From Halomonas sp. LR3S48 (GTDB taxonomy: Bacteria; Pseudomonadota; Gammaproteobacteria; Pseudomonadales; Halomonadaceae): DNA of 64,000 nt. The position numbers were made by a program, and so were the translations under genes. Below, piece by piece: positions 1 through 9,365 of this stretch. Each line of letters opens with the position of its first letter. The first letter of the stretch is position 1. The notes beneath the pieces were generated by a model. That model made no database searches and was not told the DNA's origin. It saw only the letters and a program-made list of their open reading frames with translations. The stretch is from positions 3,286,001 to 3,350,000 of the forward strand of contig NZ_CP107009.1 in NCBI RefSeq assembly GCF_025725665.1. Direction: 5' to 3'.

Positions 1-1101
1 CGGCTGGCGGCAGACCCGGACTTCCACACGATGATGGCTGATCTGGAATACAACGGCTTGGCGGTGCGCATCGAAAGCGGAACCTTACCGGAAGTGCCGG
101 TAGAAACCGCTGTGTGTGCTGCCGAAGCCGCCCTCGACCACGCGCCTGATATCGTGATTGCCGTTGGCGGCGGCTCTTGTCTCGATATGGCGAAGTGTGT
201 GGCGCTGTTGTTGACTCATGGCGGGCGACCGCAGGATTACTATGGTGAGTTGAAGGTGCCCGGCCCGATCCTTCCGCTGATTGCCATTCCGACCACCGCA
301 GGCACTGGCTCCGAAGTCACACCAGTCGCTGTCCTGTCCGACAGCGAGCGTACTCTCAAAGTAGGTATCTCCAGCCCGTACCTGATACCCACTGTGGCGA
401 TCTGCGACCCCGAACTCACGTTGACCTGCCCCTCCGCGCTGACTGCCATCGCCGGCGCCGATGCGCTGACCCATGCGATTGAAGCCTTTACCGCCACCCA
501 CCGCACTGTCACCCCCGGGCTGACACAGGAGCGAGTGTTCATTGGTAAAAATGCCCTATCGGACCAGTTCGCGCTGACCGCAATCTCGCTGCTCTGGCAG
601 GGGCTGGAGAATGTGTGCACCGCTGGCGACAACCTGGCAGCACGGGCGCAGGTGATGCAAGGAGCGACCTTCGCCGGGCTCGCCTTCGGCGTCGCCGGAA
701 CGGCAGCAGCCCACGCAATCCAGTATCCGGTCGGCGCGCTGACCCAGACTGCCCACGGAGCAGGTGTTGCTTGCCTGATGCCTTGGGTCATGCAGTGGAA
801 CCGCTCCGTGATCGGAGCCGAACTAGAACAGATGGCTGCCACCATGGGCCTCTCCGACGGTGCAGCGGTGATTCCTGCCATTGCGGCGCTGTTCGCCCGC
901 ATCGGGATCCCGCCGACGCTGGCCACCCTCGGCCTGGACGAGGAGCGGCTCGACTGGGTGGCAGAACAAACCTGCGGCATCGAACGGCTGATTCAGAACA
1001 ACCCCCGTCCACTTGACCGCAGCGACATACGCAAGCTTCTCGACGCCGCCTTCTCGGGCGACGCCGGCCTTCTCCAGCAAGACAATAAGGATAAAAAATG
1101 A
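1..1101 (+). CDS. Iron-containing alcohol dehydrogenase, 5' end outside window
   Basis: Group III Fe-dependent alcohol dehydrogenase, oxidising a primary alcohol with NAD(P). The reading frame is open to base 1 without a stop, so the gene is cut by the window edge; the family is about 385 residues and at least 366 are present. Counting from the Met at 31, the GGGSCLD dinucleotide motif is at residues 46-52, TTAGTGSEVT at 88-97, and likely metal ligands are D144, H148, H228 and H242. An insertion of roughly 17 residues separates the second and third ligands compared with FucO-type enzymes. The stop overlaps the next start (ATGA), so it is co-transcribed with an aldehyde dehydrogenase. 4-hydroxybutyrate dehydrogenase is a plausible activity given that partner, but this is inference. 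Confidence 0.88.
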   Translation, partial: RLAADPDFHTMMADLEYNGLAVRIESGTLPEVPVETAVCAAEAALDHAPDIVIAVGGGSCLDMAKCVALLLTHGGRPQDYYGELKVPGPILPLIAIPTTAGTGSEVTPVAVLSDSERTLKVGISSPYLIPTVAICDPELTLTCPSALTAIAGADALTHAIEAFTATHRTVTPGLTQERVFIGKNALSDQFALTAISLLWQGLENVCTAGDNLAARAQVMQGATFAGLAFGVAGTAAAHAIQYPVGALTQTAHGAGVACLMPWVMQWNRSVIGAELEQMAATMGLSDGAAVIPAIAALFARIGIPPTLATLGLDEERLDWVAEQTCGIERLIQNNPRPLDRSDIRKLLDAAFSGDAGLLQQDNKDKK

Positions 1102-2564
1102 TCCACGATACCATCCACGGCGAGGACTACGCCGACCCCGCTTTTCACGCACAAGGCCTTTACATCGGCGGTGAATGGGCACCCGGCAGTGGCATTCCGG
1201 TAATGAACCCCGCCACTGCCGAGGTGCTGGCCGAGGTGGCTGATGCCGCCGTTGCGGACGCCTTGCGTAGTATCGATGCCGCTGCAGAGGCAGCTACCGA
1301 ATGGCGTGTTACGTCCGCACGTCAGCGAGCCGAGATCCTGCACCGCTGGTTCCAACTGATGACCCATCACGCAGAGGAACTGGCTCGCCTCATCTCCTTG
1401 GAAAATGGTAAGGCGCTACCTGATGCACGCGGCGAGGTGGCCTATGCCGCAGAATTTTTCCGCTGGTATGCCGAAGAAGCCGTACGCATTCCCGGCGAGT
1501 TTCGTCATGCACCCGCGGGAGCGTATAACATTCTTGTCGATCATGAACCGATGGGGATCGCGGTGCTGATCACGCCGTGGAACTTTCCTGCCGCGATGGC
1601 CGCCCGCAAGATTGGCCCGGCGCTCGCCGCCGGCTGCACCGTGATCTTGAAACCGGCGTCTGAAACCCCCTTGACGGCCTATGCGATGGCGCGACTTGGG
1701 GCTGAGGCGGGTGTGCCGCCGGGGGTAGTAAACGTGCTGACCACCACGCAACCCGCTGCGATTACCAATGCCATGCTGGCGGATCCACGGGTGCGTAAGC
1801 TTTCCTTCACCGGATCGACCGGCGTGGGCCGGACCTTGCTGGCCGAGGCATCAAAATCCGTGGTTTCCTGTTCGATGGAGCTGGGAGGCAACGCTCCATT
1901 TCTGGTCTTCGATGATGCCGATCTCGAAGCGGCGCTGGACGGCGCCATGGTCGCCAAGATGCGTAACGCCGGGGAAGCCTGCACCGCCGCCAACCGCTTC
2001 TATGTCCAGACGGGTTTGCACGACGCCTTTGTTGCCGGGTTGACCAGACGCATGGCCACGCTACGTGTCGGCCCTGGCAGCGAGGAAGGAACCCAAGTAG
2101 GGCCGATGATCACGTCCGCTGCCGTATCGAAGATCGAGCGTCTCGTCGCGGATGCCGTAAAGCTAGGCGCGCGCTTGCATACAGGCGGCAACGCATTGTC
2201 CGGTAACGGTTACTTCTACCCGCCAACGGTATTGGACAACGTGCCTCATGACGCAGAAATCGCGCATACGGAAATCTTTGGCCCCGTGGCCGCCATCTAT
2301 CGCTTTGACACCGAAGCAGAGGCCATCCGGCTGGCGAACAACACGGAATACGGGCTGGCCGCCTATGTTTACTCAGGCGACCTATCGCATGCACTGCGGG
2401 TGGGCAAGGGCCTCGAAAGCGGTATGGTGGCCATCAACCGTGGCCTGGTGTCCGACCCCGCCGCGCCATTTGGCGGTGTCAAACAGAGCGGACTGGGGCG
2501 CGAAGGTGGTGTCACCGGCATACTCGAATTCATGGAGCCGAAGTACTTCGCGGTGGACTTTTGA
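1098..2564 (+). CDS. Succinate-semialdehyde-type aldehyde dehydrogenase
   Basis: NAD(P)-dependent aldehyde dehydrogenase of 488 residues, closest in feel to the GabD/SSADH branch. The active-site Asn is in the WNFP motif (about 162), the general base is E261 in MELGGNAP, and the nucleophile is C295 in GEACTAANR. FTGSTGVGR at 237-245 belongs to the cofactor site. The start overlaps the upstream alcohol dehydrogenase by 4 bases, so alcohol to aldehyde to acid would be coupled in one transcript. Substrate identity is inferred: a 4-hydroxybutyrate to succinate semialdehyde to succinate route fits, but other omega-hydroxy acids fit equally well. Confidence 0.9.
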   Translation: MIHDTIHGEDYADPAFHAQGLYIGGEWAPGSGIPVMNPATAEVLAEVADAAVADALRSIDAAAEAATEWRVTSARQRAEILHRWFQLMTHHAEELARLISLENGKALPDARGEVAYAAEFFRWYAEEAVRIPGEFRHAPAGAYNILVDHEPMGIAVLITPWNFPAAMAARKIGPALAAGCTVILKPASETPLTAYAMARLGAEAGVPPGVVNVLTTTQPAAITNAMLADPRVRKLSFTGSTGVGRTLLAEASKSVVSCSMELGGNAPFLVFDDADLEAALDGAMVAKMRNAGEACTAANRFYVQTGLHDAFVAGLTRRMATLRVGPGSEEGTQVGPMITSAAVSKIERLVADAVKLGARLHTGGNALSGNGYFYPPTVLDNVPHDAEIAHTEIFGPVAAIYRFDTEAEAIRLANNTEYGLAAYVYSGDLSHALRVGKGLESGMVAINRGLVSDPAAPFGGVKQSGLGREGGVTGILEFMEPKYFAVDF

Positions 2565-2566
2565 AC

Positions 2567-3400
2567 ATGGAGCAGGATCTCTATCGCAATCGAGACTTCA
2601 TCCCCGACTTCGACGAAATTATCGCCGAGACGGCCGCCCGGTCGCGCGAACTGGCCGCCCGAGCCGATATACGGCCTGACGTACCCTACGGCCCCGGATC
2701 GCGCGAACGCATGGATATCCTTTTGCCGCCACGTCTCGCAAAAGGCGCCCCGCTCCACGTGTTCATCCATGGCGGCTACTGGCGCTCGGGCAGCAAAGAG
2801 GACCACTGGCTAGTCGCAGCCCCGGTGCTGGCAGCGGGCGGAATAGCCACCACCATCACCTACGACCTGATGCCCGGCACCCGGCTGGGCGCCATTGTCA
2901 GGCAAGTCCGGGCGGCCATCCGGCATTTGGTTGCGATAGCTCCGGATCTGGGCGCGGATGCTACGCGGTTAACTGTCAGCGGCCATTCGGCAGGTGCCCA
3001 CCTGGCAAGCTACCTTGCCGCGAGCGGCCCAGAAGAAAGTGTCCCGCCTGCCTTGCCCGGGCTGCGTGGCCTGCTGCTGGTTAGCGGAATCTACGATCTT
3101 GCAGATATACCTGCTAGCTTTCTTAAATACGAAGCGCAGATGACCCCCGCTGAAGCCTCGGCGTGGTCGCCCCTGACATCCCGTCACCTGGAAGGACCGC
3201 GGCGCATCGTAATGGTGGGCGAAATGGATACACCGCCATTCCACGTCCAGGGCCAACAGTTTGCCTCTTTGCTGGCCAACAACGACCTTGATGGAGAGTT
3301 CCGCATCGGGGCTGGCCTTAACCACCTCACTATCGTACTGGCCCTAGGGGATCCCCAGAGTCCTGCGGGGCTCTGTCTCTCCGATCTGGTCGGCAGCTAA
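2567..3400 (+). CDS. Alpha/beta hydrolase (esterase / kynurenine-formamidase-like)
   Basis: Single-domain alpha/beta hydrolase, about 277 residues. HGGYW at residues 68-72 is the oxyanion-hole motif of the hormone-sensitive-lipase/arylformamidase group, and GHSAG at 139-143 holds the nucleophile S141; a His near the C-terminus (GLNHLTI) would complete the triad. ATG at 2567 is chosen; an in-frame TTG at 2561 would add two residues and overlap the upstream stop. No signal peptide, so cytoplasmic. Third gene of the operon with the two dehydrogenases, and could supply their substrate by opening an ester or lactone; that role is inference. It converges on epmA with one base between the stops. Confidence 0.8.
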   Translation: MEQDLYRNRDFIPDFDEIIAETAARSRELAARADIRPDVPYGPGSRERMDILLPPRLAKGAPLHVFIHGGYWRSGSKEDHWLVAAPVLAAGGIATTITYDLMPGTRLGAIVRQVRAAIRHLVAIAPDLGADATRLTVSGHSAGAHLASYLAASGPEESVPPALPGLRGLLLVSGIYDLADIPASFLKYEAQMTPAEASAWSPLTSRHLEGPRRIVMVGEMDTPPFHVQGQQFASLLANNDLDGEFRIGAGLNHLTIVLALGDPQSPAGLCLSDLVGS

Positions 3401-3401
3401 A

Positions 3402-4379
3402 TCAGCAGTTGGGTGTCGCAAACGCCATCACTTCGGCAACGCTCGCCCGCCCCAGGGCGAGCTGGATCAGCCGGTCGATGCCCAGCGCCACGCCGCTGCC
3501 TGCCGGCATGCCGTGCTCGAGTGCGGCCAGCAGGCGCCGGTCGACGTTCACCTCGGGAAGCCCCAGTCTGCCACGGCTGGCATTGTCCTCGGCAAAACGG
3601 GCAGCCTGCTCCCCGGCGTCAGTCAGCTCGTCATAGCCGTTGGCAAGCTCCAGCCCCGCCAGGTAGACCTCGAAGCGCGATGCCACCCACTCGCCGTCCT
3701 CCGGGTCGCGATGGCGCCGCGCCAGCGCCGCCTGGCTTGCCGGGTAATCCACCACCACATCGAGCCCCTCGCGTCCCAGGTCGGGCTCGATGACCAGGCT
3801 CATCAGCAGGTCGAGACAATCGTCGCGTTCGGCATCGCTCATGTCGAGCGCACCGCGCTCACCGGCAACATGGCGCAGCATGTCGAGCTCGACGGTGAAG
3901 GGATCGAGTCCCAATGCCTCGCGGAACAACTCGCGATAGCGGCGTCGGCACAGTGGCCCCGGGTCGCGTCCCAGCACAGCACGGATCAGCGCCTCGCTTT
4001 CCTCTATCAATTCATCGAGGGAGAAGCCAGGGCGGTACCACTCCAGCATGGTGAACTCGATATTGTGGCGGCTGCCCACCTCGCCGTCGCGAAAGCTGCG
4101 CGCAAGCTGGAAGATCGGCCCGCTGCCGGCGGCCAGTAGCCGCTTCATGTGGAACTCGGGAGAGGTCTGCAGCCACAGCCGCTCACGCCCTGCCGGCGTA
4201 GCCGCCTCGAGCGACAGCGAGGCCAGATGCACGTCGGTGCTGCCGCCATGCCCCATCACCGGCGTCTCCACCTCCAGCACGCCGCGCTCGGCGAAGAACG
4301 CCCGCACCTCGGCCAGCAGCCGCGCCCGCTCGCGCAAGGTCGCCATGGTGGCAGTGGGCTGCCAATCGATCTCTTGCAT
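3402..4379 (-). CDS. epmA: EF-P--(R)-beta-lysine ligase EpmA
   Basis: Lysyl-tRNA-synthetase paralogue that attaches (R)-beta-lysine to elongation factor P. From the chosen start it has 325 residues, the same length as E. coli EpmA (PoxA/YjeA). Class II synthetase motif 2 (FRDGEVGSRHNIEFTMLEW) and motif 3 (GSGVALGIDRLIQLALG) are visible, and the anticodon-binding domain of LysS is absent, as expected. The ATG at 4379 is preceded by GGTGA at 5-base spacing; the frame extends ten residues upstream but without a better site. efp lies immediately upstream on the same strand with a terminator hairpin between, and epmB is divergent from efp. Confidence 0.95.
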   Translation of the reverse strand: MQEIDWQPTATMATLRERARLLAEVRAFFAERGVLEVETPVMGHGGSTDVHLASLSLEAATPAGRERLWLQTSPEFHMKRLLAAGSGPIFQLARSFRDGEVGSRHNIEFTMLEWYRPGFSLDELIEESEALIRAVLGRDPGPLCRRRYRELFREALGLDPFTVELDMLRHVAGERGALDMSDAERDDCLDLLMSLVIEPDLGREGLDVVVDYPASQAALARRHRDPEDGEWVASRFEVYLAGLELANGYDELTDAGEQAARFAEDNASRGRLGLPEVNVDRRLLAALEHGMPAGSGVALGIDRLIQLALGRASVAEVMAFATPNC

Positions 4380-4395
4380 GGTCGTCACCATCGAA

Positions 4396-4423
4396 AACGC
4401 CGAGCCCAACAGGACTCGGCGTT
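4396..4423 (-). terminator. Terminator after efp
   Basis: Perfect 9-bp arms AACGCCGAG / CTCGGCGTT with a 10-base loop; on the minus strand the stem runs into TTTTCG. It lies between the efp stop and the epmA start, so epmA may depend on read-through. Confidence 0.7.
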
Positions 4424-4442
4424 GAAACAGCCAGGCACCCGG

Positions 4443-5009
4443 TCAGGCGCGTGACACATATTCACCAGAGCGGGTATCGACCTTGAGCACTTCGCCCTGG
4501 TTGATGAACAGCGGCACCCGCACCACGGCGCCGGAAGAGAGCGTGGCCGGCTTGGAGCCGCCCTGGGCGGTGTCGCCCTTGAGGCCCGGGTCGGTCTCGA
4601 CCACTTCCAGCTCGATGAAGTTGGGCGGCGTCACGCTGATGGCGTTGTCGTTCCACAGCGTCACGGTGTAGGCCACCTGCTCCTTGAGCCACTTGACGGT
4701 GTCGCCCAGCGCCTTCTTCTCGACGGCGTACTGCTCGAAGGAGCCGTCGGTCTTCATGAAGTGCCACATGTCGCCGTCGTTGTAGAGGTATTCCATCTCG
4801 AGATCCACCACGTCGGCGCCTTCGAGGGATTCGCCCGACTTGAAGGTGCGCTCCCACACACGACCGGTGATCAGGTTGCGCAGCTTCACGCGGTTGAACG
4901 CCTGTCCCTTGCCCGGCTTGACGAATTCGTTCTCGACGATCGCGCAGGGATCGCCATCCAGCATCACCTTCAGACCGCCCTTGAATTCATTGGTAGAATA
5001 GTTTGCCAT
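4443..5009 (-). CDS. efp: Translation elongation factor P
   Basis: EF-P, 188 residues, relieves ribosome stalling at polyproline. The KOW-like N-terminal domain starts [16 protein letters not shown]; the modification loop VKPGKGQAF places the beta-lysylated lysine at K34, matching E. coli. The C-terminal OB domains end [13 protein letters not shown]. The open frame runs about 230 codons further upstream, but that part is low-complexity read-through of the epmB antisense strand; the ATG at 5009 is the family start. epmA (ligase) is downstream and epmB (aminomutase) divergent, so the substrate and two of its modification enzymes sit together. Confidence 0.98.
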   Translation of the reverse strand: MANYSTNEFKGGLKVMLDGDPCAIVENEFVKPGKGQAFNRVKLRNLITGRVWERTFKSGESLEGADVVDLEMEYLYNDGDMWHFMKTDGSFEQYAVEKKALGDTVKWLKEQVAYTVTLWNDNAISVTPPNFIELEVVETDPGLKGDTAQGGSKPATLSSGAVVRVPLFINQGEVLKVDTRSGEYVSRA

Positions 5010-5111
5010 GTTGCCTCTCGAATGATCGGGCGCGCCGCAGCAGGCTCTGGACGCGCAAATACCGAATCGACGAGGATTCGAGCCCTCGCCCCTTTGTGAC
5101 TGGTGTGCCGC

Positions 5112-6158
5112 ATGATAACCCGAAGCTCCGCCCTTTTGCAGAGAGCGGATTCGCCAAGCGTCGACGTGACGCCCTTGACGCTTCCGAGCGCCTGGCAGAC
5201 CCAGCTGTCGCAAGCGATTCGCGACCCGCGCGAGCTGTGCCGGCGGCTGGGGCTGGACGATGCCTGGCTGCCCGGCGCCGAGCGCGGCCACGCCCTGTTC
5301 GAGGTACGCGTGCCGGAGGCGTTCCTGGCGCGCATGCGCCACGGCGACCTCAGCGACCCCCTGCTGCGCCAGGTGTTGCCGCTCGTTGACGAAGGCGAGA
5401 CGGTACCGGGCTACGTCAGCGACCCTTTGGCCGAGGCCGAGCACACCCCCGGGCCGGGGCTGATCCACAAGTACGCCGGCCGCGTGCTGCTGATCGCCAG
5501 CCCCGCCTGCGCAGTGAACTGCCGCTACTGCTTTCGCCGGCATTTTCCCTACGGCGACAACAGCCCTTCCCGCACCCAGTGGGAGCAAACGCTGAATATC
5601 CTGCGGCAGGACACCTCGATTCACGAGGCGATCCTCTCCGGCGGCGACCCGCTGGCCGCCAGCGATCGCCAGCTCGCCTGGCTGGTGGAACGGCTCGATG
5701 CCATCCCCCACCTCAAGCGGCTACGCATTCATACCCGCCTGCCGGTGGTCATTCCCGACCGGGTCGACGATGCCCTGCTCGACTGGCTCGGCGCCACCCG
5801 GCTGCAGAAGGTCGTGGTATTGCATGTCAATCATGCCCAGGAGATAGACGAAGCCGTGATTGATGCCTGCGCCCGGCTCAAACAGGCCGGCGTCACCCTG
5901 CTCAACCAGAGCGTGCTGCTGCGTGGCGTCAACGACTCTGTGGACGCTCTGGCCGAACTCTCGGAGCGGCTGTTCGAGGCGGGCGTGCTGCCCTACTACC
6001 TGCATGTGCTCGACCCGGTGGCCGGGGCCGCTCACTTCGACGTGCCAGACGAAGAGGCCCGCGAGCTGGTCGCGGGCCTCAGAGAAGTACTGCCGGGCTT
6101 CTTGATGCCGCGGTTGGTCAGGGAGATTCCTGGCGAGGCGAGCAAGACGCCGCTGTAG
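5112..6158 (+). CDS. epmB: EF-P-lysine 2,3-aminomutase EpmB
   Basis: Radical-SAM, PLP-dependent enzyme that converts (S)-alpha-lysine to (R)-beta-lysine for EF-P modification. 348 residues from the ATG at 5112 (a GTG at 5103 would add three). The CxxxCxxC cluster motif is CAVNCRYC followed by FRRHFPY, and SGGDPL is the SAM-binding GGE-like segment. Divergently arranged from efp with about 100 bases between the starts, so both promoters must lie in 5010-5111. Confidence 0.95.
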   Translation: MITRSSALLQRADSPSVDVTPLTLPSAWQTQLSQAIRDPRELCRRLGLDDAWLPGAERGHALFEVRVPEAFLARMRHGDLSDPLLRQVLPLVDEGETVPGYVSDPLAEAEHTPGPGLIHKYAGRVLLIASPACAVNCRYCFRRHFPYGDNSPSRTQWEQTLNILRQDTSIHEAILSGGDPLAASDRQLAWLVERLDAIPHLKRLRIHTRLPVVIPDRVDDALLDWLGATRLQKVVVLHVNHAQEIDEAVIDACARLKQAGVTLLNQSVLLRGVNDSVDALAELSERLFEAGVLPYYLHVLDPVAGAAHFDVPDEEARELVAGLREVLPGFLMPRLVREIPGEASKTPL

Positions 6159-6204
6159 CCATATGTCGCGCTCGCTCCATGCGATCCCTTGTTTCAAGCG
6201 TACG

Positions 6205-7329
6205 TCAGCGCGCCACCGCCGTGTCATGAGCGCGCTTGGCCAGCCGACGGCTGGCCAAACCGAGGCACGCCCGCATCACCGGCGTCAGCAGCCACAGCAG
6301 CGGGGCAAGCAACCAGCGACGGACAAGACGGGCGACGACAAACACCGGCAACAGCACGATCAGCCATAGAAGGAACTGGCCCAACCAAGTAGGCCAGCCG
6401 AGCCACTCAGCGAGCGTGGCACCGAGCGCACTGATCAAGCTAGGGTGGCGAACCAATACATAAGCCGTGCCAGCCACCGCGGCCACCTTGACCATGCGCG
6501 GCAGCGCGGCGAAGCGTCCGCCGCCGGCGACCACGCCCTGCCGCACTCCTGATCGGGCGCCTTGAGCCTCGATACTGCCCGCCCGCGCACCACGCGCCGC
6601 CCGCCCGGCCTTGAGTACTTTGACGGTACTGGCCATCACCAGCAGATCGAGACCCGCCCAACCCAGGTCGCTTGCACCTATTGCTTCACCACGGCGCCAC
6701 TGGCTCTCCAGGTCGCGTAGACCGCGAGTGAAGAAATCCCCCACTCCCGCCACTACACGCTCGCCCTGCAGCCACTCCACGCGCCCCTCGTCGCTGACCA
6801 CGAACTGGTTGAGCAGCCCGTACCCATGCGTCTCCAGCAGCGCAATGCCCATCTGGCCGCGTCGATGAGGCGTCAACTCCACCATCGCAGGCTCAGCGTC
6901 CGCCTCGTCGTCCAACCAACCACTGGCTTGCCGATAGCGCTCGCCAAGCCAGTGCCGTGCTCGCAGTGTGGCAATATCATGATCGCGGAAGTAGCTCACT
7001 GGTAGTACCGCATCCGTGCCGTAGCGCACCAGTACCTTCTGGAACGCCGGAGACGAACCATAATCGAGCAACGTGCTCCGCGCGATGTCGCCGTGGCGTA
7101 TCATCGCCAGGGAAGCACTCATCCACAGCGCCTGATCCGAGGCGAAGCCGAGAAACAGCGCGCTGACCTCCGGCGGCTCCTCGCGCAGCATCGGTGCTAG
7201 CTCGGGAAGCGTGCGTAGTACCTCCAGGCGCACTAGCCTGGCCTCGTATGGCTCGTGAGACGCTGCCGCGGATATGACGCCGGCAACCAGCACGGCGACC
7301 AGCACCACTACCCTCCAAGGCCGCATCAT
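6205..7329 (-). CDS. Uncharacterised membrane protein with N-terminal signal/anchor
   Basis: 374 residues, family not recognised. A hydrophobic segment at residues 5-23 ending AAASHEPYEA looks like a cleavable signal sequence, followed by a soluble region of about 250 residues rich in charged and aromatic residues. Two hydrophobic stretches near residues 280-300 and 315-350 (FLLWLIVLLPVFVVARL, then WLLAPLLWLLTPVM) would anchor the C-terminal end in the inner membrane, and the tail is Arg-rich. The start codon is the first of two tandem ATGs after a GGAGG stretch. Neighbours (epmB, leuA) give no functional hint. It begins 26 bases after the leuA stop on the same strand and could be co-transcribed. 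Confidence 0.65.
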   Translation of the reverse strand: MMRPWRVVVLVAVLVAGVISAAASHEPYEARLVRLEVLRTLPELAPMLREEPPEVSALFLGFASDQALWMSASLAMIRHGDIARSTLLDYGSSPAFQKVLVRYGTDAVLPVSYFRDHDIATLRARHWLGERYRQASGWLDDEADAEPAMVELTPHRRGQMGIALLETHGYGLLNQFVVSDEGRVEWLQGERVVAGVGDFFTRGLRDLESQWRRGEAIGASDLGWAGLDLLVMASTVKVLKAGRAARGARAGSIEAQGARSGVRQGVVAGGGRFAALPRMVKVAAVAGTAYVLVRHPSLISALGATLAEWLGWPTWLGQFLLWLIVLLPVFVVARLVRRWLLAPLLWLLTPVMRACLGLASRRLAKRAHDTAVAR

Positions 7330-7354
7330 CGCCCCTCCCCCACCACCAGCTTGC

Positions 7355-9061
7355 TTATCCCAAACTTTCGGCAGTCACATTGGCCGCCGCCGGTTCGTTG
7401 GAGACATGCCGGTTGATCGCGCTCATCACCGCCTTCATCGAGGCGCTGGTGATGCTTTCGTCGGTGCCCACGCCGAACACCGCCTTGCCGTCGATGCGCA
7501 CCTCCACGTAGGCGATCGCCTCGGCGTCGGCACCCTGGCCGCGGGAGTGCTCGTGGTAATCGATGATTTCCACGTCGTGGCCGGCCGCCGCCAGCGCCTT
7601 GATGAAGGCCGCCAGCGGGCCGTTGCCTTCGCCACTGATGGTCTGCCGCTCACCGCGCTCCTCGATGCTGGCTTCGAGCTTCACCTTGGGGCTATCGGGC
7701 TCCGAGGAGAGTCGATGGTTGACCATCGCATAGGGCGAGGTACGCACCAGGTACTCGTCGGCGAAGGCCTGGTAGATCATCTGCGAGGTGATCTCCTTGC
7801 CGGTACGGTCGGCCACCTCCTGCACCACCTGGCTGAACTCGATCGAGAGCCGGCGCGGCAGCTCGATGCCATGCTCCTGTTCCAGCAGGTAGGAGACCCC
7901 GCCCTTACCCGACTGGCTGTTGACGCGAATCACCGCCTCGTAGCTGCGACCCACGTCCAGCGGATCGATGGGCAGGTAGGGCACCTCCCACATGGCCTCG
8001 GGGTTGGCGCGGCGCTCGGCCATGCCCTTCTTGATGGCGTCCTGATGGGAGCCGGAGAAGGCGGTGAACACCAGGTCACCCACGTAGGGATGGCGCGGGT
8101 GCACCGGCAGTTGGTTGCAGTACTCCACCTCGCGCATGATCGGCGTGATGTTGGAGAAGTCGAGCCCCGGGTTCACGCCCTGGGTGTAGAGGTTCATGGC
8201 CAGGGTGACGATATCGACGTTGCCGGTGCGCTCGCCGTTGCCGAACAGCGTGCCCTCGACGCGGTCGGCGCCGGCCATCACGGTGAGCTCGGCAGCCGCC
8301 ACGCCGGTGCCGCGGTCGTTGTGGGGATGCACGCTGACGATCAGGTGATCGCGGTTCTTGACGTTACGGCAGAACCACTCGACCTGGTCGGCGTAGTTGT
8401 TGGGCGTGGCCGCCTCCACCGTGGCCGGCAGATTGACGATCATCTTCTTTTCGACCGTAGCCCCGTAGGCTTCCATCACCGCCTCGACCACCTCCTTGGC
8501 GAAGTCCATCTCGGTAGTGGTGAACAGCTCCGGCGAGTACTGGAAAGTCCAGTTCGTCTCCGGGGCCGCCGCCATCAGCTCGCGGATCTGGGTGGTGGCG
8601 TCCACCGCGATGCCGATGCACTCCTCACGGCTCACATTGAACACCACGCGGCGGAACACCGGGTCGGTGGCGTTGTAGACGTGCACGATGGCGTTCTTCG
8701 CCCCCTCCAGCGCCTCAAAGGTGCGTTCGATGAGATGCGGGCGCGCCTGGGTCAGTACCTGGATGGTGACGTCGTCCGGCACCTTGTTCTGCTCGATCAG
8801 TGCGCGCACGAAATCGAAGTCGGTCTGCGACGCCGAGGGAAAGCCGACCTCGATCTCCTTGAAGCCGATCTTCACCAGCAGGTCGAAGAAGCGCTGCTTG
8901 CGTTCCTGATCCATGGGGTCGATCAACGCCTGGTTGCCGTCGCGCAGGTCGACGCTGCACCAAAGCGGCGGCGATTCGATACGACGATTCGGCCACTGGC
9001 GGTCGGGCAAATCGACAGCGACGAAGGGACGGTACTTGGCGGCGGGGTTGTCGAGCATCAT
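7355..9061 (-). CDS. leuA: 2-isopropylmalate synthase
   Basis: First committed enzyme of leucine synthesis: acetyl-CoA plus 2-ketoisovalerate to 2-isopropylmalate. 568 residues, the length of the long LeuA2-type enzymes. The HMGL-like TIM barrel has the DLRDGNQAL active-site loop and the metal-binding [11 protein letters not shown] motif; the C-terminal third is the regulatory domain that binds leucine. The first of two tandem ATGs (9061) has GGGAGA eight bases upstream; the longer frame upstream is the leader region. Expression is probably controlled by transcription attenuation through the leader peptide and hairpins described separately. leuBCD are not in the window. Confidence 0.96.
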   Translation of the reverse strand: MMLDNPAAKYRPFVAVDLPDRQWPNRRIESPPLWCSVDLRDGNQALIDPMDQERKQRFFDLLVKIGFKEIEVGFPSASQTDFDFVRALIEQNKVPDDVTIQVLTQARPHLIERTFEALEGAKNAIVHVYNATDPVFRRVVFNVSREECIGIAVDATTQIRELMAAAPETNWTFQYSPELFTTTEMDFAKEVVEAVMEAYGATVEKKMIVNLPATVEAATPNNYADQVEWFCRNVKNRDHLIVSVHPHNDRGTGVAAAELTVMAGADRVEGTLFGNGERTGNVDIVTLAMNLYTQGVNPGLDFSNITPIMREVEYCNQLPVHPRHPYVGDLVFTAFSGSHQDAIKKGMAERRANPEAMWEVPYLPIDPLDVGRSYEAVIRVNSQSGKGGVSYLLEQEHGIELPRRLSIEFSQVVQEVADRTGKEITSQMIYQAFADEYLVRTSPYAMVNHRLSSEPDSPKVKLEASIEERGERQTISGEGNGPLAAFIKALAAAGHDVEIIDYHEHSRGQGADAEAIAYVEVRIDGKAVFGVGTDESITSASMKAVMSAINRHVSNEPAAANVTAESLG

Positions 9062-9101
9062 GGTGGCATTCTCCCTGGGCTGGCGGCATTCAGAAACGAC
9101 A

Positions 9102-9133
9102 ACGCCCCGGCTGCATCGAGCATACCGGGGCGT
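9102..9133 (-). terminator. Candidate leuA attenuator terminator
   Basis: Perfect 9-bp arms (ACGCCCCGG / CCGGGGCGT) around a 14-base loop; on the minus strand the stem is followed by TTGTCGTTT. It sits about 40 bases upstream of the leuA start codon and downstream of the leucine-rich leader peptide, the position of an attenuator. Confidence 0.7.
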
Positions 9134-9250
9134 CGGAGCGATAGGCAAAACAGTGGCCGCGACCGGCAAAGGTCACGACGGAACGATGTACGTGGCAGAA
9201 AATACTTCGGGTGGTAGACATTTCGGTACCTCGACTGACCTGGACAAAAC

Positions 9251-9269
9251 GCGATGCACAGTGCATCGC
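9251..9269 (-). promoter_or_regulatory. Pause/protector hairpin after the leader peptide
   Basis: Inverted repeat GCGATGCAC-A-GTGCATCGC, seven bases after the leader-peptide stop. The segment TGCATCG of this hairpin is complementary to CGATGCA in the loop of the downstream terminator, so an alternative pairing is possible. Confidence 0.55.
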
Positions 9270-9276
9270 CCGACGC

Positions 9277-9333
9277 TCAAAGGCCGGCTAGTAGTCGTAG
9301 GTTCAGGCTGAGGTAGCGGAATGTCGTGTTCAT
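9277..9333 (-). CDS. Leucine-rich leader peptide of leuA
   Basis: Eighteen-codon frame encoding MNTTFRYLSLNLRLLAGL. Six of the last eleven codons are Leu (CTC, CTG, CTA, CTA, CTA, CTT, read on the minus strand); three are CTA, which should be a rare codon in a genome this GC-rich. An AGAGGG stretch precedes the ATG. The stop is followed directly by a hairpin and then by a terminator-like stem before leuA. This is the layout of amino-acid attenuators such as E. coli leuL, although the peptide sequence is unrelated. Stalling at Leu codons when charged tRNA-Leu is scarce would favour read-through into leuA. Confidence 0.75.
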   Translation of the reverse strand: MNTTFRYLSLNLRLLAGL

Positions 9334-9365
9334 GCCCTCTAGAAAATCAGTATGCGTGACTCTTG

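Noticed and set aside
4443..5711. 422-residue apparent N-terminal fusion to EF-P
   Set aside because: The extra 234 codons are antisense to epmB and unlike any domain; EF-P has its normal start at 5009.
7274..9217. 647-codon open frame opposite leuA
   Set aside because: Lies wholly over leuA on the other strand, with low-complexity antisense composition.
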